This document shows positions 16,961-26,800 of a DNA stretch of 64,000 nucleotides, piece after piece. Below the pieces are notes generated by a model. That model made no database searches, was not told the origin of the DNA, and saw only the letters and a program-made list of their open reading frames with translations. Position numbers and translations under genes: made by a program. The stretch covers positions 49,425 to 113,424 of the forward strand of contig CAZRWW010000007.1 in the NCBI GenBank assembly GCA_964603725.1. Reading direction: 5' to 3'. This DNA is from CAZDKK01 sp964603725. Lineage in GTDB: Bacteria; Eisenbacteria; RBG-16-71-46; CAIMUX01; WJJG01. Within the stretch, counting starts at the first letter, position 1. Each line of letters opens with the position of its first letter.

Positions 16961-17541
16961 GGCGCCTCGCCGGCGGCGGCCAGGGCCTGGCGCAGCTTCC
17001 GGCGCGCGCGCTGCAAGAGAGCGCGCGCGCCGCTGACGTTCCGCAGCGCAAGCACGGCGGTGATGCCCCCGACCGACATCCGCTCACTGTAGTGCAGCCA
17101 GATTGCATCTTGTTCCATCGGCTCCAGTGTTCTCGCGACCAGCTCTCGCAGCGCATGCGCGCCGAGCCGGTCGATCAGCGACTGCTCCGGATCCTGGCCG
17201 GGCGCTGGCAGGGAATCCAGATCCACCTCCGTCGTGATCGCGGGGCTCCGCCGGCGCACGTGCGTCAGACAGCGGTGTCGGGTGAGGATGAAGAGCCAGG
17301 ACGTGAAGCGCGAGCGGTGATGGAACGTGTCCAGCCGAGTGTACGCCAGGACGAGGACCTCCTGGGCGAGGTCGCGCGCTTCGTCTTCCCCGCGCGCGTA
17401 GCGGCGGCACCAGACGTAGACCTTGCGCGCATGGCGCTGGAGAAGGCAAGTCGCGGCTTCGCGCCGGCTGGCGCCGTCGGCATGCGACTGCGCCAGTCGG
17501 ACAAGCTCCTCGTCGCAGCAGTCGTACCGCGGTCCGTGCAT
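16957..17541 (-). CDS. ECF-type RNA polymerase sigma factor
   Basis: The product has 194 residues, normal for an ECF sigma. Region 2 spans about 20-95 and includes ARDLAQEVLVLAYTRLDTF and FTSWLFILTRHRCLTHVRRR. Region 4 spans about 125-185 (LEPMEQDAIWLHYSERMSVG followed by a helix-turn-helix in which usual residues are partly replaced, GITAVLALRNVSGARALLQR). The linker is acidic. The stop overlaps the start of the anti-sigma gene. It heads seven consecutive minus-strand genes ending with the dockerin-bearing protease. It is divergent from the TPR-CHAT gene, with 343 nt between them, so it could control both directions. No repeated ECF promoter could be pinned down by eye. Confidence 0.9.
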   Translation of the reverse strand: MHGPRYDCCDEELVRLAQSHADGASRREAATCLLQRHARKVYVWCRRYARGEDEARDLAQEVLVLAYTRLDTFHHRSRFTSWLFILTRHRCLTHVRRRSPAITTEVDLDSLPAPGQDPEQSLIDRLGAHALRELVARTLEPMEQDAIWLHYSERMSVGGITAVLALRNVSGARALLQRARRKLRQALAAAGEAP

Positions 17542-17884
17542 CCTTCGGCGATCGCTGTGGTTGAATCCGGCGCGGCCGCCCGGCGGCCGCCTTCAAGCCC
17601 ACAGTAGCACGCGTTCGGTCGGCTCCACCACCGCGATCGCCTGAAGCGGCCGCCGCCGGCCTTGACCGGGTCGAGGAGGACTCACCCGTAAGCCTCTTGG
17701 GTCTCCTCAAAGAGCTGCACGCCTCCTGGGCTCTGGCGCTCATCCCATCCCCCGACGAATGATCAGGCTTGGGTCCGGCAGTCGCGCCGGTCTCCGGATC
17801 GCCCCCGTGAGTGAGACGCACACCGCGCGGAATCGGCACGGCCGAACGCGCTTTTTCTCGGGGGACCGCGTGCTAGACTGACGC
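17542..17884. other. Divergent intergenic region between ECF sigma and TPR-CHAT genes
   Basis: This is 343 nt without a credible gene. It contains a GC-rich near-palindrome around 17568-17592 (GGCCGCCCGGCGGCCGCC) and the -10-like TAGACT next to the TPR-CHAT start. No clear promoter could be assigned to the sigma gene. Confidence 0.5.
17874..17879 (+). promoter_or_regulatory. -10-like element next to TPR-CHAT start (possible leaderless mRNA)
   Basis: TAGACT ends 5 nt before the ATG at 17885, so transcription would begin about at the start codon. No Shine-Dalgarno sequence is visible upstream of that ATG, which is consistent with leaderless translation. A CTTTTT 17 nt upstream is only a weak -35. 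Confidence 0.4.
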
Positions 17885-20800
17885 ATGGCCCGTTGGTGGA
17901 TCCAGGCTCGGCGACCCCGGGTGCTGCTCTGTCTGATCGGACCGCCGCTCGCAGCGGCCGCGCTGGGGCTGACGGGCGCGGCCTCGCCGGTGGCGGCCCG
18001 GCCAGCCGCGGGGGACATGACCCACGCCGCCCTCGACTCGCTCTGGGGCGCGGGTCGGGCCGCTGAGTTCCGGAGCGCGCTGGGCCGGGAGATTGCCGCC
18101 GCCTCCGCCCACCGGGACACCCTCGCCATCATCAGCCTGCTGACGCTCAGCGGCATGCGCGACGCGTCGGTGGGATGGTCCCGGGCCGCCGAGGACTCCC
18201 TGCGCCGGGGGATTGCGCTGGCGCTAGCCGTGCGCGACACCGCGCAGGAAATGCCGGCGCTGCGCTGGCTCGCCGTCGCGCTCGGCCTGCAGGGCCGCTT
18301 CGCCGAATCCTCCCGCGCCAGCGCGCGCCTGCTGGCGCTCGCGAGCGCGCTCGGCGACCGGCGGCACGAAGGCTGGGCGCGCGTCGGCCTGGCCTGGTCG
18401 AGCTTGCAGCTCGGGGAGATCGGCCAGGCCGAGGCTGAGTATCAGGCCGCCGAAGCCGCATTGCGCGCGGCCGGCGACGCGGAAGGCGAGATCTGGGCGC
18501 GCAACGGGCTGGCCATGACCAGGTCGCGCCGCGGCGACCTGCGCGGAGCACTGGCCGTCTTCCTCGACTTGGCGGAACGCGCCGCAGCGCTCGGCTACCC
18601 CATGGCCGAGGCCATGGCCGTGAACAACGTTGGACTCTGCCAGTATCTGCTTGGCGATCCGGGTCAGGCGCAGGCCTCTTTTGCCCGGGCGAGCCGGCGA
18701 CATGAGGAACTCGGCCAGGTTCGCCAGGCGCTGACCCCCGCCCTCAACCTCGCGCTCTGCCTTCAGGATCTCGGCTGCTTCGAGGCGGCGGCCGACACGC
18801 TGCGGCGCTGCCGCGAGCGCAGCCTGGCTCACGGGTACCTGGACCTGGCCGGCCAGGCAATCCTCGAGCAGGCTGCTCTCGAGCGGCGCGTGAAGCGACC
18901 CCATGCGGCGGCGGCCACCGCGCGCAGCGCGCTGGCTCTCGGCGATCGTCTGGCCGCCCAGGATCGGGCCCGGGCGACGGTCGTTCTGGCTCAGGCGCTG
19001 GTCGATCTGGACAGCACGGAGGCCGCTCTGGCCTGTCTCGATCGCGTGAGCGCCGAGGTGCCGGCCACGGTGCTGGGCGGAGTGGCCCATGACCTCAACC
19101 TCCTGCGGGCGCAAGTGCTGGCGGCCAGGGGAGAAGTCGGGGCGGCGATCTCGGTGCTCGCGAGCGTTGTCGCGGCCGGCGCGACCTCGGGCGACGACCG
19201 CGCCCAGATCCTCGGGTTGCTGGAGCGGGGCCGGTTGCTGGCTGCCGCGGGGCGCCGTGACGAGGCGCTCGGCGCGCTGCGACAAGGGCTCGCCGTCTGG
19301 GAGCGCCAGCGCTCGCTGCCGGTCGATCCCGAGTGGCGCGAGAGCCGCGCCGACGCCGGTCAGGCCCTGGCGACCGAACTGGCGGCGCTCATCCTGGATG
19401 CCGGCGGCTCGGCGGCGCTGGACGAGGCCTATCGCGTGCTGCAGACCTACAAGGCTCGCACCCTGCTCGAACGGCGCGCCGGGCCGGGCGTGGTCATCCC
19501 CGCCGACCGGGTCGCCATTTCGGTCGACTCGCTGCGGAAGTCGGTCCTGCACGACGGCGAGTGCCTGCTGGATCTGTATCTGGGCGAGCGCCGGAGTCTG
19601 CTCTTTGCGATTGCATCCGACACGGTCGCCGTCTGGCAGCTCGGGCCGGTCGCCGAGCTGGCCCAGCGGGAACGTTCCCTGCAGCGGTGGCTGGTCGACC
19701 TGTCCGAGCGCGCGATCGGCGGCGAGCGGATGGCAATTCTGCAGGCCGCCGCGGCCGGTTTGCGGCGCGATCTCCTGGGACCGGCCGCGGCCATCACGGC
19801 CGGCCGCCGCCATGTGATTCTCTCCGCCGACGGCCTGGCGCATGCGCTCCCGCTCGAGCCATGGCTCGGCGCGGACGTGACCCGCGCGCCGCAGGCGTCC
19901 GCCGAGATCGATCCCTTCCGTGGGGCCGCCTGGTCGCGCACCCCCTCGGCGGTCATGCTGGCTCGGATCCGCGGCGAACGTCCTCCTCCGCCGATCGCCG
20001 GCGATGCGCCTCTGCTGGTGATCGGCGCAGATCGACTCCCCGATGGCCGGCGGCTGGCGGGCGTGAAGCGCGAGCAGCGGGACCTCCAACGGCGGTTTGG
20101 CAGCGCGGTGATCGTTCCGGCGATCACCGCCGACAGCGCCTTTCACGCCCGGTACGCCGCCGCCGCCGCGGTCCACGTCGCGACCCACGCGGAGGTCGAT
20201 GACCAGGCGCCATGGCGATCCGCCCTGCAGATCGGATTCGATGCCGCCTCGGAGCCGTGGCGGGCCGGAGAGATTGCCATGACACCCACCACGGTCGGAC
20301 TCGTCGTGCTGTCGAGTTGCGCGACCGCGCAAGGACGCGTCGTGGCCGGGGAAGGCCTCATCGGGTTGGCGTCCGCCTTCCTGGCCGGCGGCGCCCGGGT
20401 CGTCGTGGCCACGTTGTGGCCCGTCGACGATGCGGCCAGCGCCGTTTTCATGGATCTGTTCTACGGCGAGCTGGCCGCCGGCCGGCGTGTCGGCGAGGCG
20501 CTGGCGAGAGCGCGCGCCGCGATGCGCCAGCGCCCACGGTTTGCGGACCCCTTCTTCTGGGCCGGCTACATCGCGATCGGGGACGGAGACCTGGCGATCG
20601 CGGCCACAGAGGGAGTCGGGAGGCGAGGCATGGATCCCTATCGCGAGTTGCTCGCCACCATGGCGGTCATCGCCGCCGGCGCGATGCTGGGGCGGCTGCA
20701 GGTGCGGGGGGTGCGCCTCGACATGGCCGCGATGCTGCTGGTGGGCGCGGCCTTCGCGCACGCCGGGGTGACCCTCTCGCCGGCCCTGGGCATCTTCGGG

Positions 20801-22027
20801 CTGCTGCTGTTCCTGTACACGGTGGGCACGCAGGCCGGGCCGTCGCTGCGCTCGATGCGCCGGCGCGACAGCGGCATGGCGGCTGGCGGCGTGGCGGCGA
20901 CCTGGATCCTGCTGGCGGCCGCGTTCGCGGTCGGCGGCCTGCTGGGCCTGCCGGCCGGACTGCGCTGGGGCGCCCTGGCCGGCTTCTTCAGCTCCGGCGC
21001 CTCGCTGGCGCTCATCGAGAACGCCTGGCCGGGAGGGGAGCCGGCGGCCGGTTTCTCGCTCGCCGCGCCCGCCAGCACCCTGCTCGTGATGCTCCTCGCC
21101 CAGGCCTGGCACACGCGCATCCGCGAGCGCGCGCAGCCCGAGCTGGCCGCCTGGAACGCGCGCATGACGGGCGGCGGCGAAGAAGCCCTGCAACAGGCGG
21201 CCGGCCGGCTGGGAGCTCTCCCGGTCGACGGCGGCCTGCCCGCCGGGGGGCGCATAGCGGTCCGCAAGTTCTTCGTCTCGAATCCCGGGGCGATCCACGT
21301 GCGGCTCGAGACGCTCTCGCTCCCGGAGCGCTACGGCGCCACGGTCACGCGCATCCGGCGGTCCGGGATCGATCTGCATCCCCGGGCCGGCCTGCGTTTG
21401 CGCTGGGGCGACCGCGTGCAGGTGAGCGCCCCGGCCGAGCGCATGACCGCCCTGCAGCGGCTGTTCGGCGACGACGTCAAAGGCATCGAACGCTACGCTT
21501 TCCCCCGCGCGGCGCTGGTCATCTTTCTCGGGGGCGCGCTGGGCATGCTCCCGCTGCCGCTCGCCGCCGCCCATGCCACGCGCCTCGGGCCGGCCCTGGG
21601 CGTCTTGACGCTCAGCCTGGTCACGAGCATGCTCCATCGCACCGGTCCCATGGTCTGGAGTCAGACGGCCCGCACCTCGCGGCTCCTGGCGCAGATCGGG
21701 CTGCCCCTGTTTCTGGCCGAGGTGGGCAACGCCTCGTATGGCGGCCTGCTCCAGGCCTGGGCCCGCTATGGCTACCGCCTGCCGCTGTTCGCCCTGCTGC
21801 TGGTGACGATGCTGGCGCTCCTGGTACTCGCCCTCGGCCGCGTGTTGCGCCAGGGGCCGCTGGCGACGCTGGCGCTTCTGCCGCCGATCGCCCTCAACAC
21901 CGCGGCTTTCACGAGCCTGCAGGATCAGCACCGCGAACGCCTGCCGGCGCACATCTACGCGATCGTCTACCCGGTGGCGAGCATGGCGCTGATCCTGACC
22001 TTCCTGGCAGTCTCCCTCATCCGCTGA
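17885..22027 (+). CDS. TPR-CHAT protease-like protein fused to AspT/YidE-type membrane transporter
   Basis: One uninterrupted frame of 1380 residues encodes several parts. Residues 1-45 look like an export signal (RVLLCLIGPPLAAAALGLTG). About 45-510 hold tandem TPR-like helices (for example WARVGLAWSSLQLGEIGQAE). About 510-905 are a CHAT domain with the caspase-like dyad H768 (VHVATHAE) and C812 (VVLSSCATAQG), then VVVATLWPVDDAAS and FWAGYIAIGDG. From residue 916 there is a membrane module of about 5 + 5-6 helices (LGIFGLLLFLYTVGTQAGPS is typical of YidE/YbjL/AspT exchangers) split by a TrkA-C/RCK_C-like domain (GATVTRIRRSGIDLHPRAGL). A Met at 916 (ATG 20630) has GGGAGG 6 nt upstream, so the transporter could also be made alone. 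I know of no described CHAT-exchanger fusion. If CHAT is exported, as the signal suggests, topology needs explaining. Confidence 0.85.
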   Translation: MARWWIQARRPRVLLCLIGPPLAAAALGLTGAASPVAARPAAGDMTHAALDSLWGAGRAAEFRSALGREIAAASAHRDTLAIISLLTLSGMRDASVGWSRAAEDSLRRGIALALAVRDTAQEMPALRWLAVALGLQGRFAESSRASARLLALASALGDRRHEGWARVGLAWSSLQLGEIGQAEAEYQAAEAALRAAGDAEGEIWARNGLAMTRSRRGDLRGALAVFLDLAERAAALGYPMAEAMAVNNVGLCQYLLGDPGQAQASFARASRRHEELGQVRQALTPALNLALCLQDLGCFEAAADTLRRCRERSLAHGYLDLAGQAILEQAALERRVKRPHAAAATARSALALGDRLAAQDRARATVVLAQALVDLDSTEAALACLDRVSAEVPATVLGGVAHDLNLLRAQVLAARGEVGAAISVLASVVAAGATSGDDRAQILGLLERGRLLAAAGRRDEALGALRQGLAVWERQRSLPVDPEWRESRADAGQALATELAALILDAGGSAALDEAYRVLQTYKARTLLERRAGPGVVIPADRVAISVDSLRKSVLHDGECLLDLYLGERRSLLFAIASDTVAVWQLGPVAELAQRERSLQRWLVDLSERAIGGERMAILQAAAAGLRRDLLGPAAAITAGRRHVILSADGLAHALPLEPWLGADVTRAPQASAEIDPFRGAAWSRTPSAVMLARIRGERPPPPIAGDAPLLVIGADRLPDGRRLAGVKREQRDLQRRFGSAVIVPAITADSAFHARYAAAAAVHVATHAEVDDQAPWRSALQIGFDAASEPWRAGEIAMTPTTVGLVVLSSCATAQGRVVAGEGLIGLASAFLAGGARVVVATLWPVDDAASAVFMDLFYGELAAGRRVGEALARARAAMRQRPRFADPFFWAGYIAIGDGDLAIAATEGVGRRGMDPYRELLATMAVIAAGAMLGRLQVRGVRLDMAAMLLVGAAFAHAGVTLSPALGIFGLLLFLYTVGTQAGPSLRSMRRRDSGMAAGGVAATWILLAAAFAVGGLLGLPAGLRWGALAGFFSSGASLALIENAWPGGEPAAGFSLAAPASTLLVMLLAQAWHTRIRERAQPELAAWNARMTGGGEEALQQAAGRLGALPVDGGLPAGGRIAVRKFFVSNPGAIHVRLETLSLPERYGATVTRIRRSGIDLHPRAGLRLRWGDRVQVSAPAERMTALQRLFGDDVKGIERYAFPRAALVIFLGGALGMLPLPLAAAHATRLGPALGVLTLSLVTSMLHRTGPMVWSQTARTSRLLAQIGLPLFLAEVGNASYGGLLQAWARYGYRLPLFALLLVTMLALLVLALGRVLRQGPLATLALLPPIALNTAAFTSLQDQHRERLPAHIYAIVYPVASMALILTFLAVSLIR

Positions 22028-22064
22028 CGCCGTGCCCGGGGTGCCATCCGCGCCGCCGTGGTGG

Positions 22065-22070
22065 TAAACT
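22065..22070 (+). promoter_or_regulatory. -10-like element for the VCBS/ASPIC gene
   Basis: GTGGTAAACTCG places TAAACT 45 nt before the ATG at 22115. The same GTGGTARACTCG context appears before the LVIVD gene at 29787, which supports a shared promoter type. Confidence 0.4.
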
Positions 22071-22114
22071 CGGGCGAAGACGATCGCACTCACGCCGGAC
22101 CGCGGAGGTGCTGC

Positions 22115-23878
22115 ATGATGACCCGTCTCGTCCCCGGTGCTCTTCTCCTGACGATCCTGTTGGGGGGTGGTTGTCCGCCCGCCCGTGCCCAGGACTTCAC
22201 CCAGGTGACGACCGGACCGATCGTCAACGACGGCGGCTGGTGCTACGGGTGCGCCTGGGGCGACTACGACGGCGACGGCTTCGATGACCTCTTCGTGGTG
22301 AACAACGCCTCCGCCAACAAGAACAACTTCCTCTATCGCAACAACGGCGACGGCACGTTCACCAAGATCACGAGCGGCATCGTGGTCTCCGACGGCGGCA
22401 GCTCCTATGGCTGCGCGTGGGGAGACTACGACAACGATTCCCACCTGGACCTGTTCGTGGCCAACTACAACGAGAACAACTTCCTCTATCGCAACAACGG
22501 CGACGGCACGTTCACCAAGATCACCACGGGCGCGATCGTGACCAATGGCGGCAGCTCGACCTGCCCCGCCTGGGGCGACTACGACAACGACGGCCACCTG
22601 GACCTCTACGTCTGCAATCGCACGTCCGCCAACTTCCTCTATCACAACAACGGCGACGGGACCTTCACGCGGATCGTCAGCGGGCTGATCGCGACCGAGA
22701 ACCGCAATTCGGGCGCCTGCGCCTGGGGCGACTACGACAACGACGGCGACCTGGACCTCTACGTGGCCAATGCCGGGCCCGACTACAACTCCCTCTTCCG
22801 CAACGAGGGCGACGGCGCCTTTACCAAGATCACCGGCGATCCCTCGGTGAGCTTCCTCGAGAGCTGCGATACCGTGACGTGGGGCGACTACGACAACGAC
22901 GGCGATCTGGACCTCTTCACGGCGCCGGGCATGCTGCCGGGCTCGGCCTATGATCTCTATCTCTTCAACAACCAGGGCGACGGGTCCTTCGTCCGGGTTC
23001 CGGGCCTGCCGCACGCGGGCATCAACGCCGGCGGGGGCAGCGCGCTGGTCGACTGCGACAACGACGGCGATCTCGACCTCTTCCTGGCGGCCTATGACGG
23101 CACGCGCAACGTGCTGCTCGCCAACGACGGCCACGGCGGCTTCACGCAGGTCACCACGGGCGTGCTGGTCACCAGCTCCAACTACAACAAGGGCGTCTGT
23201 TGGGGGGATTGCGACCGCGACGGCGACCTGGATGTGTTCGTCGCGCGCAACAACTACTTCGGCGGCAACAACCGCTTCTTCCTCAACGACGGCAACGCCA
23301 ACCACTGGTTCGAGGTGGCGTGCCGGGGCGTCACATCCAATGCGATGGGCATCGGGGCGATGGTCCGGGTGACCGCTGAGTTCGGCGGGCGCATGGTGAC
23401 CCAGACGCACCAGATCAGCGCTCAGACCGGCGGCGGCACCTCCGGCCAGAATTCGGTGATCGCGCACTTCGGTCTGGGTGATGCCGCGCTGGTGCAGGAA
23501 GTGATGGTGTCCTGGCCGTCGGGCGTGGTGGATAGGGTCCACTACCTGGGCGGCGATCAGCGCTGGGAAGTCCTCGAGGGGAGCTGCACCGGCACGGTGG
23601 CCGGGCCGCCGGAGCCCGCGGTCCTCGGACTGCGCGCGTTGCCCAGCCTGATCCGGACGGGGGCCGAGTTCGCCTTCGACCTGCCGGCCGCCGCCGAGGC
23701 GCGCCTGGGCATCTACGATGCCCAAGGCCGCCTGATCCAGTTGCTTCTGGCGCGGCCGCTGCCGGCCGGGCACCAGCGGGTTGTGTGGAGGCCTCGCCAG
23801 ACCGGGACGGGAGCCTACTACTGCCGGCTGCTGATCGGCGACCGGCAGGAGACGCTGCGCGTGATCCTCGTGGACTAG
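22115..23878 (+). CDS. Secreted VCBS/FG-GAP repeat protein with ASPIC/UnbV and sorting modules
   Basis: The product has 587 residues. A signal peptide (LVPGALLLTILLGGGCPPARA) is followed by seven FG-GAP/VCBS-type propeller blades with the core WGDYDNDGDLDLY and NNFLYRNNGDGTFTKIT. At about 400-480 lies an ASPIC/UnbV domain (VTQTHQISAQTGGGTSGQNS, VSWPSGVVDRV). The last 80 residues are a sorting-like module with a divergent ending (LGIYDAQGRLIQLLLARPL, TGTGAYYCRLLIGDRQETLR). DxDxDG loops in the blades suggest calcium binding. Two ATGs stand in tandem at 22115 and 22118 behind GGAGG; upstream codons in frame lack a ribosome site. It converges on the RND permease gene and the two stops share the tetranucleotide CTAG. 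Confidence 0.9.
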   Translation: MMTRLVPGALLLTILLGGGCPPARAQDFTQVTTGPIVNDGGWCYGCAWGDYDGDGFDDLFVVNNASANKNNFLYRNNGDGTFTKITSGIVVSDGGSSYGCAWGDYDNDSHLDLFVANYNENNFLYRNNGDGTFTKITTGAIVTNGGSSTCPAWGDYDNDGHLDLYVCNRTSANFLYHNNGDGTFTRIVSGLIATENRNSGACAWGDYDNDGDLDLYVANAGPDYNSLFRNEGDGAFTKITGDPSVSFLESCDTVTWGDYDNDGDLDLFTAPGMLPGSAYDLYLFNNQGDGSFVRVPGLPHAGINAGGGSALVDCDNDGDLDLFLAAYDGTRNVLLANDGHGGFTQVTTGVLVTSSNYNKGVCWGDCDRDGDLDVFVARNNYFGGNNRFFLNDGNANHWFEVACRGVTSNAMGIGAMVRVTAEFGGRMVTQTHQISAQTGGGTSGQNSVIAHFGLGDAALVQEVMVSWPSGVVDRVHYLGGDQRWEVLEGSCTGTVAGPPEPAVLGLRALPSLIRTGAEFAFDLPAAAEARLGIYDAQGRLIQLLLARPLPAGHQRVVWRPRQTGTGAYYCRLLIGDRQETLRVILVD

Positions 23879-26800
23879 CCCGCCTCCTCCGGCTGAAGCG
23901 GGGTGGATTCCCGCGCCCGGCGCCCGGTGAGCCAGGCGGCCAGGTTCTCGGCCGCGCGATTGAAGATGATGTAGGCGCTGGGAACCACGAACAACGTCAG
24001 GAAGGTGCTGACGGTGAGGCCGCCCACCACGGCCACGGCGAGCGGGCGCATCAGCTCCGATCCCTGTCCCAGCCCCAGGGCCAGGGGGAGCATCCCGAAC
24101 AGCGTGGTGAGGGTGGTCATGAGGATCGGCCGCAGCCTGATCGCGCCAGCCTCCACGGCCGCCTCTTCCCGCGACAGCCCGCGCTCGCGGCGCCCGCGTT
24201 CCGTGTACTCCACGAGCAGGATCGCGTTGTTGACGACGATCCCGGCCAGGAGGATCACGCCCAGGAGCACCGGCGCGCTCAGGGTGGTGCCGGTCAGGCG
24301 CAACAAGAGGCCGACCCCGATGAGAGAAAGGGGTATGACGAGGATGATGATGAAGGGGTTGATCAGGCTCTCGTACTGCACGGCCAGCACCACGAAGACC
24401 AGGAACACCGCCAGGATGATCACCACGGTGAGCTGCTGGTTGTTCTCCCGGATCGACTCCTCCTCGCCGCCGATGATGACGCCATACCCTTCCGGAAGCG
24501 CAATCTGGCTCAGGCGGCGCCGGATCTCGGCGTTGACCTCGCCCACGCTGGCCACCTCGGAGATGACATCCCCGGTCAGGCGCAGGACGCGATTCTGATT
24601 CTGCCTGAGGATCGTGGTGGGACCCAGCTTGGTGCGAACGGCGGCCACGTCCTTCAGATAGATCGGCGCCCCGCCGGCCCGGCCGGGGAAGAGGGCGATC
24701 GATTCGAGCTCCTCCGGGCTGGTGAATCGCTCGCGCGGGAACATCACGCGCAGGTCGTACTCCTGATTCCCGGACGTGAAACGCGTCGGGACGGTTCCGT
24801 CCAGGGCGGTGCGGATGGTCTGTCCGACCGCGGCCACGCTCAAGCCCAGGTAGGCCGCCCGCTCCCGGTCGAGCCGGATGGAGAGCTCGGGACTGGCCTC
24901 ATCCGCGGAGGGTTCCAGATTCTCCAGGCCGGGCACGTCGCGCAGCGCCAGCATCAAGCGATCGCCGATCCGCTGCAGCTCGAGCAGGTCATCGCCCTGG
25001 ACGTCCAGGGCCACGGCCGAACCCGACATCGAAGTCCGCAGCCCGCGGATGCGCGGGGGGCGGACCGAGACGCGGGCCCCGGCAAAGCCGCGCTGCTGGA
25101 TCTTCCCCTGCAGGACGCGCACCCAGGTGTCGGCGCTCATCTTCCGCTGGGTCTTGGGCGCGAGGACGATGTCGATGGAGCCGGACCCAGCGCGCTCGCT
25201 GGTCCCCGCTCCCCAGATGAATCCGCCGGCGGTGGCGAAGACCGTGCGCACGTCGGGCATTTCGGCGATCAACCCCTCGATCTCCAGGGTCACGCGGTTG
25301 GTCTCCTGGGCCGAGGCGCCCGGGGGCAGGCTGATTCGCACCATGACGTTGCCGTCGTCGACCTGGGGGAGAAACTCGGTGCCCAGATCGCGCACCGCCA
25401 GAACGGCGCCGGCCAGCGCCAGCGTCGCGACCGCCAGCACCGCCCAGCGCCACCGCACCACCACGCGCGCCGCCAATCCGCGGTACCCGTTGCGCAGCCG
25501 CTGCATGAATCGGTCGAACGCCGCGATGGGGCCGAAGCCTGTCAGTCCGCTGGTGAAGCGGACCTTGGCCAGTTGGGCGGCCAGCATGGGAACGACGGTC
25601 ACGGCCACCAAGAGGGAGGCCAGGATGGCGAAGGAGATGGTCAGGATGAGCTCACGGAAGATGAGGACGGCCAGGCCGGAGATGAGCAGGAATGGAACCA
25701 CCGCGGCCAGGTTGGTCAGGGTGGAGGCGGACACCGCGCCCTGCACCTCGCTCGATCCGACCAGGGCGGCTTGCCTGGGATCCTCCAGCCCGCCCTCTCT
25801 GAGCCGGAAGATGTTCTCGAGCATCACGATCGAGTTGTCGATCAGGAGCCCCACGCCGAGCGCCAGCCCGCCCAGGGTCATGACGTTCAGCGTGAGCCGC
25901 GACAGGCCCATCATCGTGAAGGTGGCCAGGACGGCCAAGGGAATGGCCAGGCCGATGATGAAGGTCTTGCGCAGGGAGCCGAGAAAGAGGAGGACCACGA
26001 ACATGGCCAGCGCGGCCCCGAGGATGGCGGCGTTGCGCACCGAGTTGATCGAGCTGCGGATGAAGTCGGCCTGGTTCTGGATCGTCCGGTAGGCCACGTC
26101 CCTGGGGATGAAGCCGCTGGACGCCAGGCTCCTCAGGCGCGCCTCCACCTGGTCCGCCACCGAGACGGTGTTGGCGTTGGGCTGCTTGCGCACCGAGAGC
26201 TTGATCGCCGGCTGGCCGTCCAGACGGGCCCAGAGCCGCTGCTCCCGGTGCGTGTCCTGGACCGAGGCCACCTCGGAGAGCGCGATTCGTCCTCCGCTAG
26301 GGAGCGGCAGCAACACCGTTCGCACGTCGTCCACGGTGCGGAACTTCCCCTCGGTCTTGCCCACCACCTCCCGCCGATCCGAGGAGACGCGCCCGGCGGC
26401 CACGTCCTGATTGGCGTCCCGCACCGCCTCGATGATCTGGGAGACAGTGAGGCCGTAGGAGCGCAGCCGCTCCTGATCGAGGATGACCTGGATCTCCCGC
26501 ACCAGTCCCCCGGCGACGTCGACCGATGCGATCCCCTCGATCGTCAGCAGCTGCGGCCGCAGCCGGTACTCGGCCCAATCGCGCAGCGAGATCAGGCTGC
26601 GCGTCTCGGAGGAGAGCGCGGCCTCGTAGACCGGGAGCTGCGAGGGGTCGGACTTGAAGAGGATGGGGGGATCCGCCTCGTCGGGCAGAGATGCGCGGGC
26701 GCGGTCCAGGTTCTTGGAGGCATCCTGCAGGGCGAAGTCGATGTTGGTGCCGTAGGAGAAGAGCAGGTTGACGCCCACGCGCCCTTCCTGGATCTCCGTC

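Noticed and set aside
18224..23773. A 1849-codon open frame on the minus strand opposite the CHAT-transporter and VCBS genes
   Set aside because: The translation is dominated by Arg, Gly, Ala and Gln without any domain, has no ribosome site and lies fully antisense to two well-supported genes. Long antisense frames are expected at this GC content.
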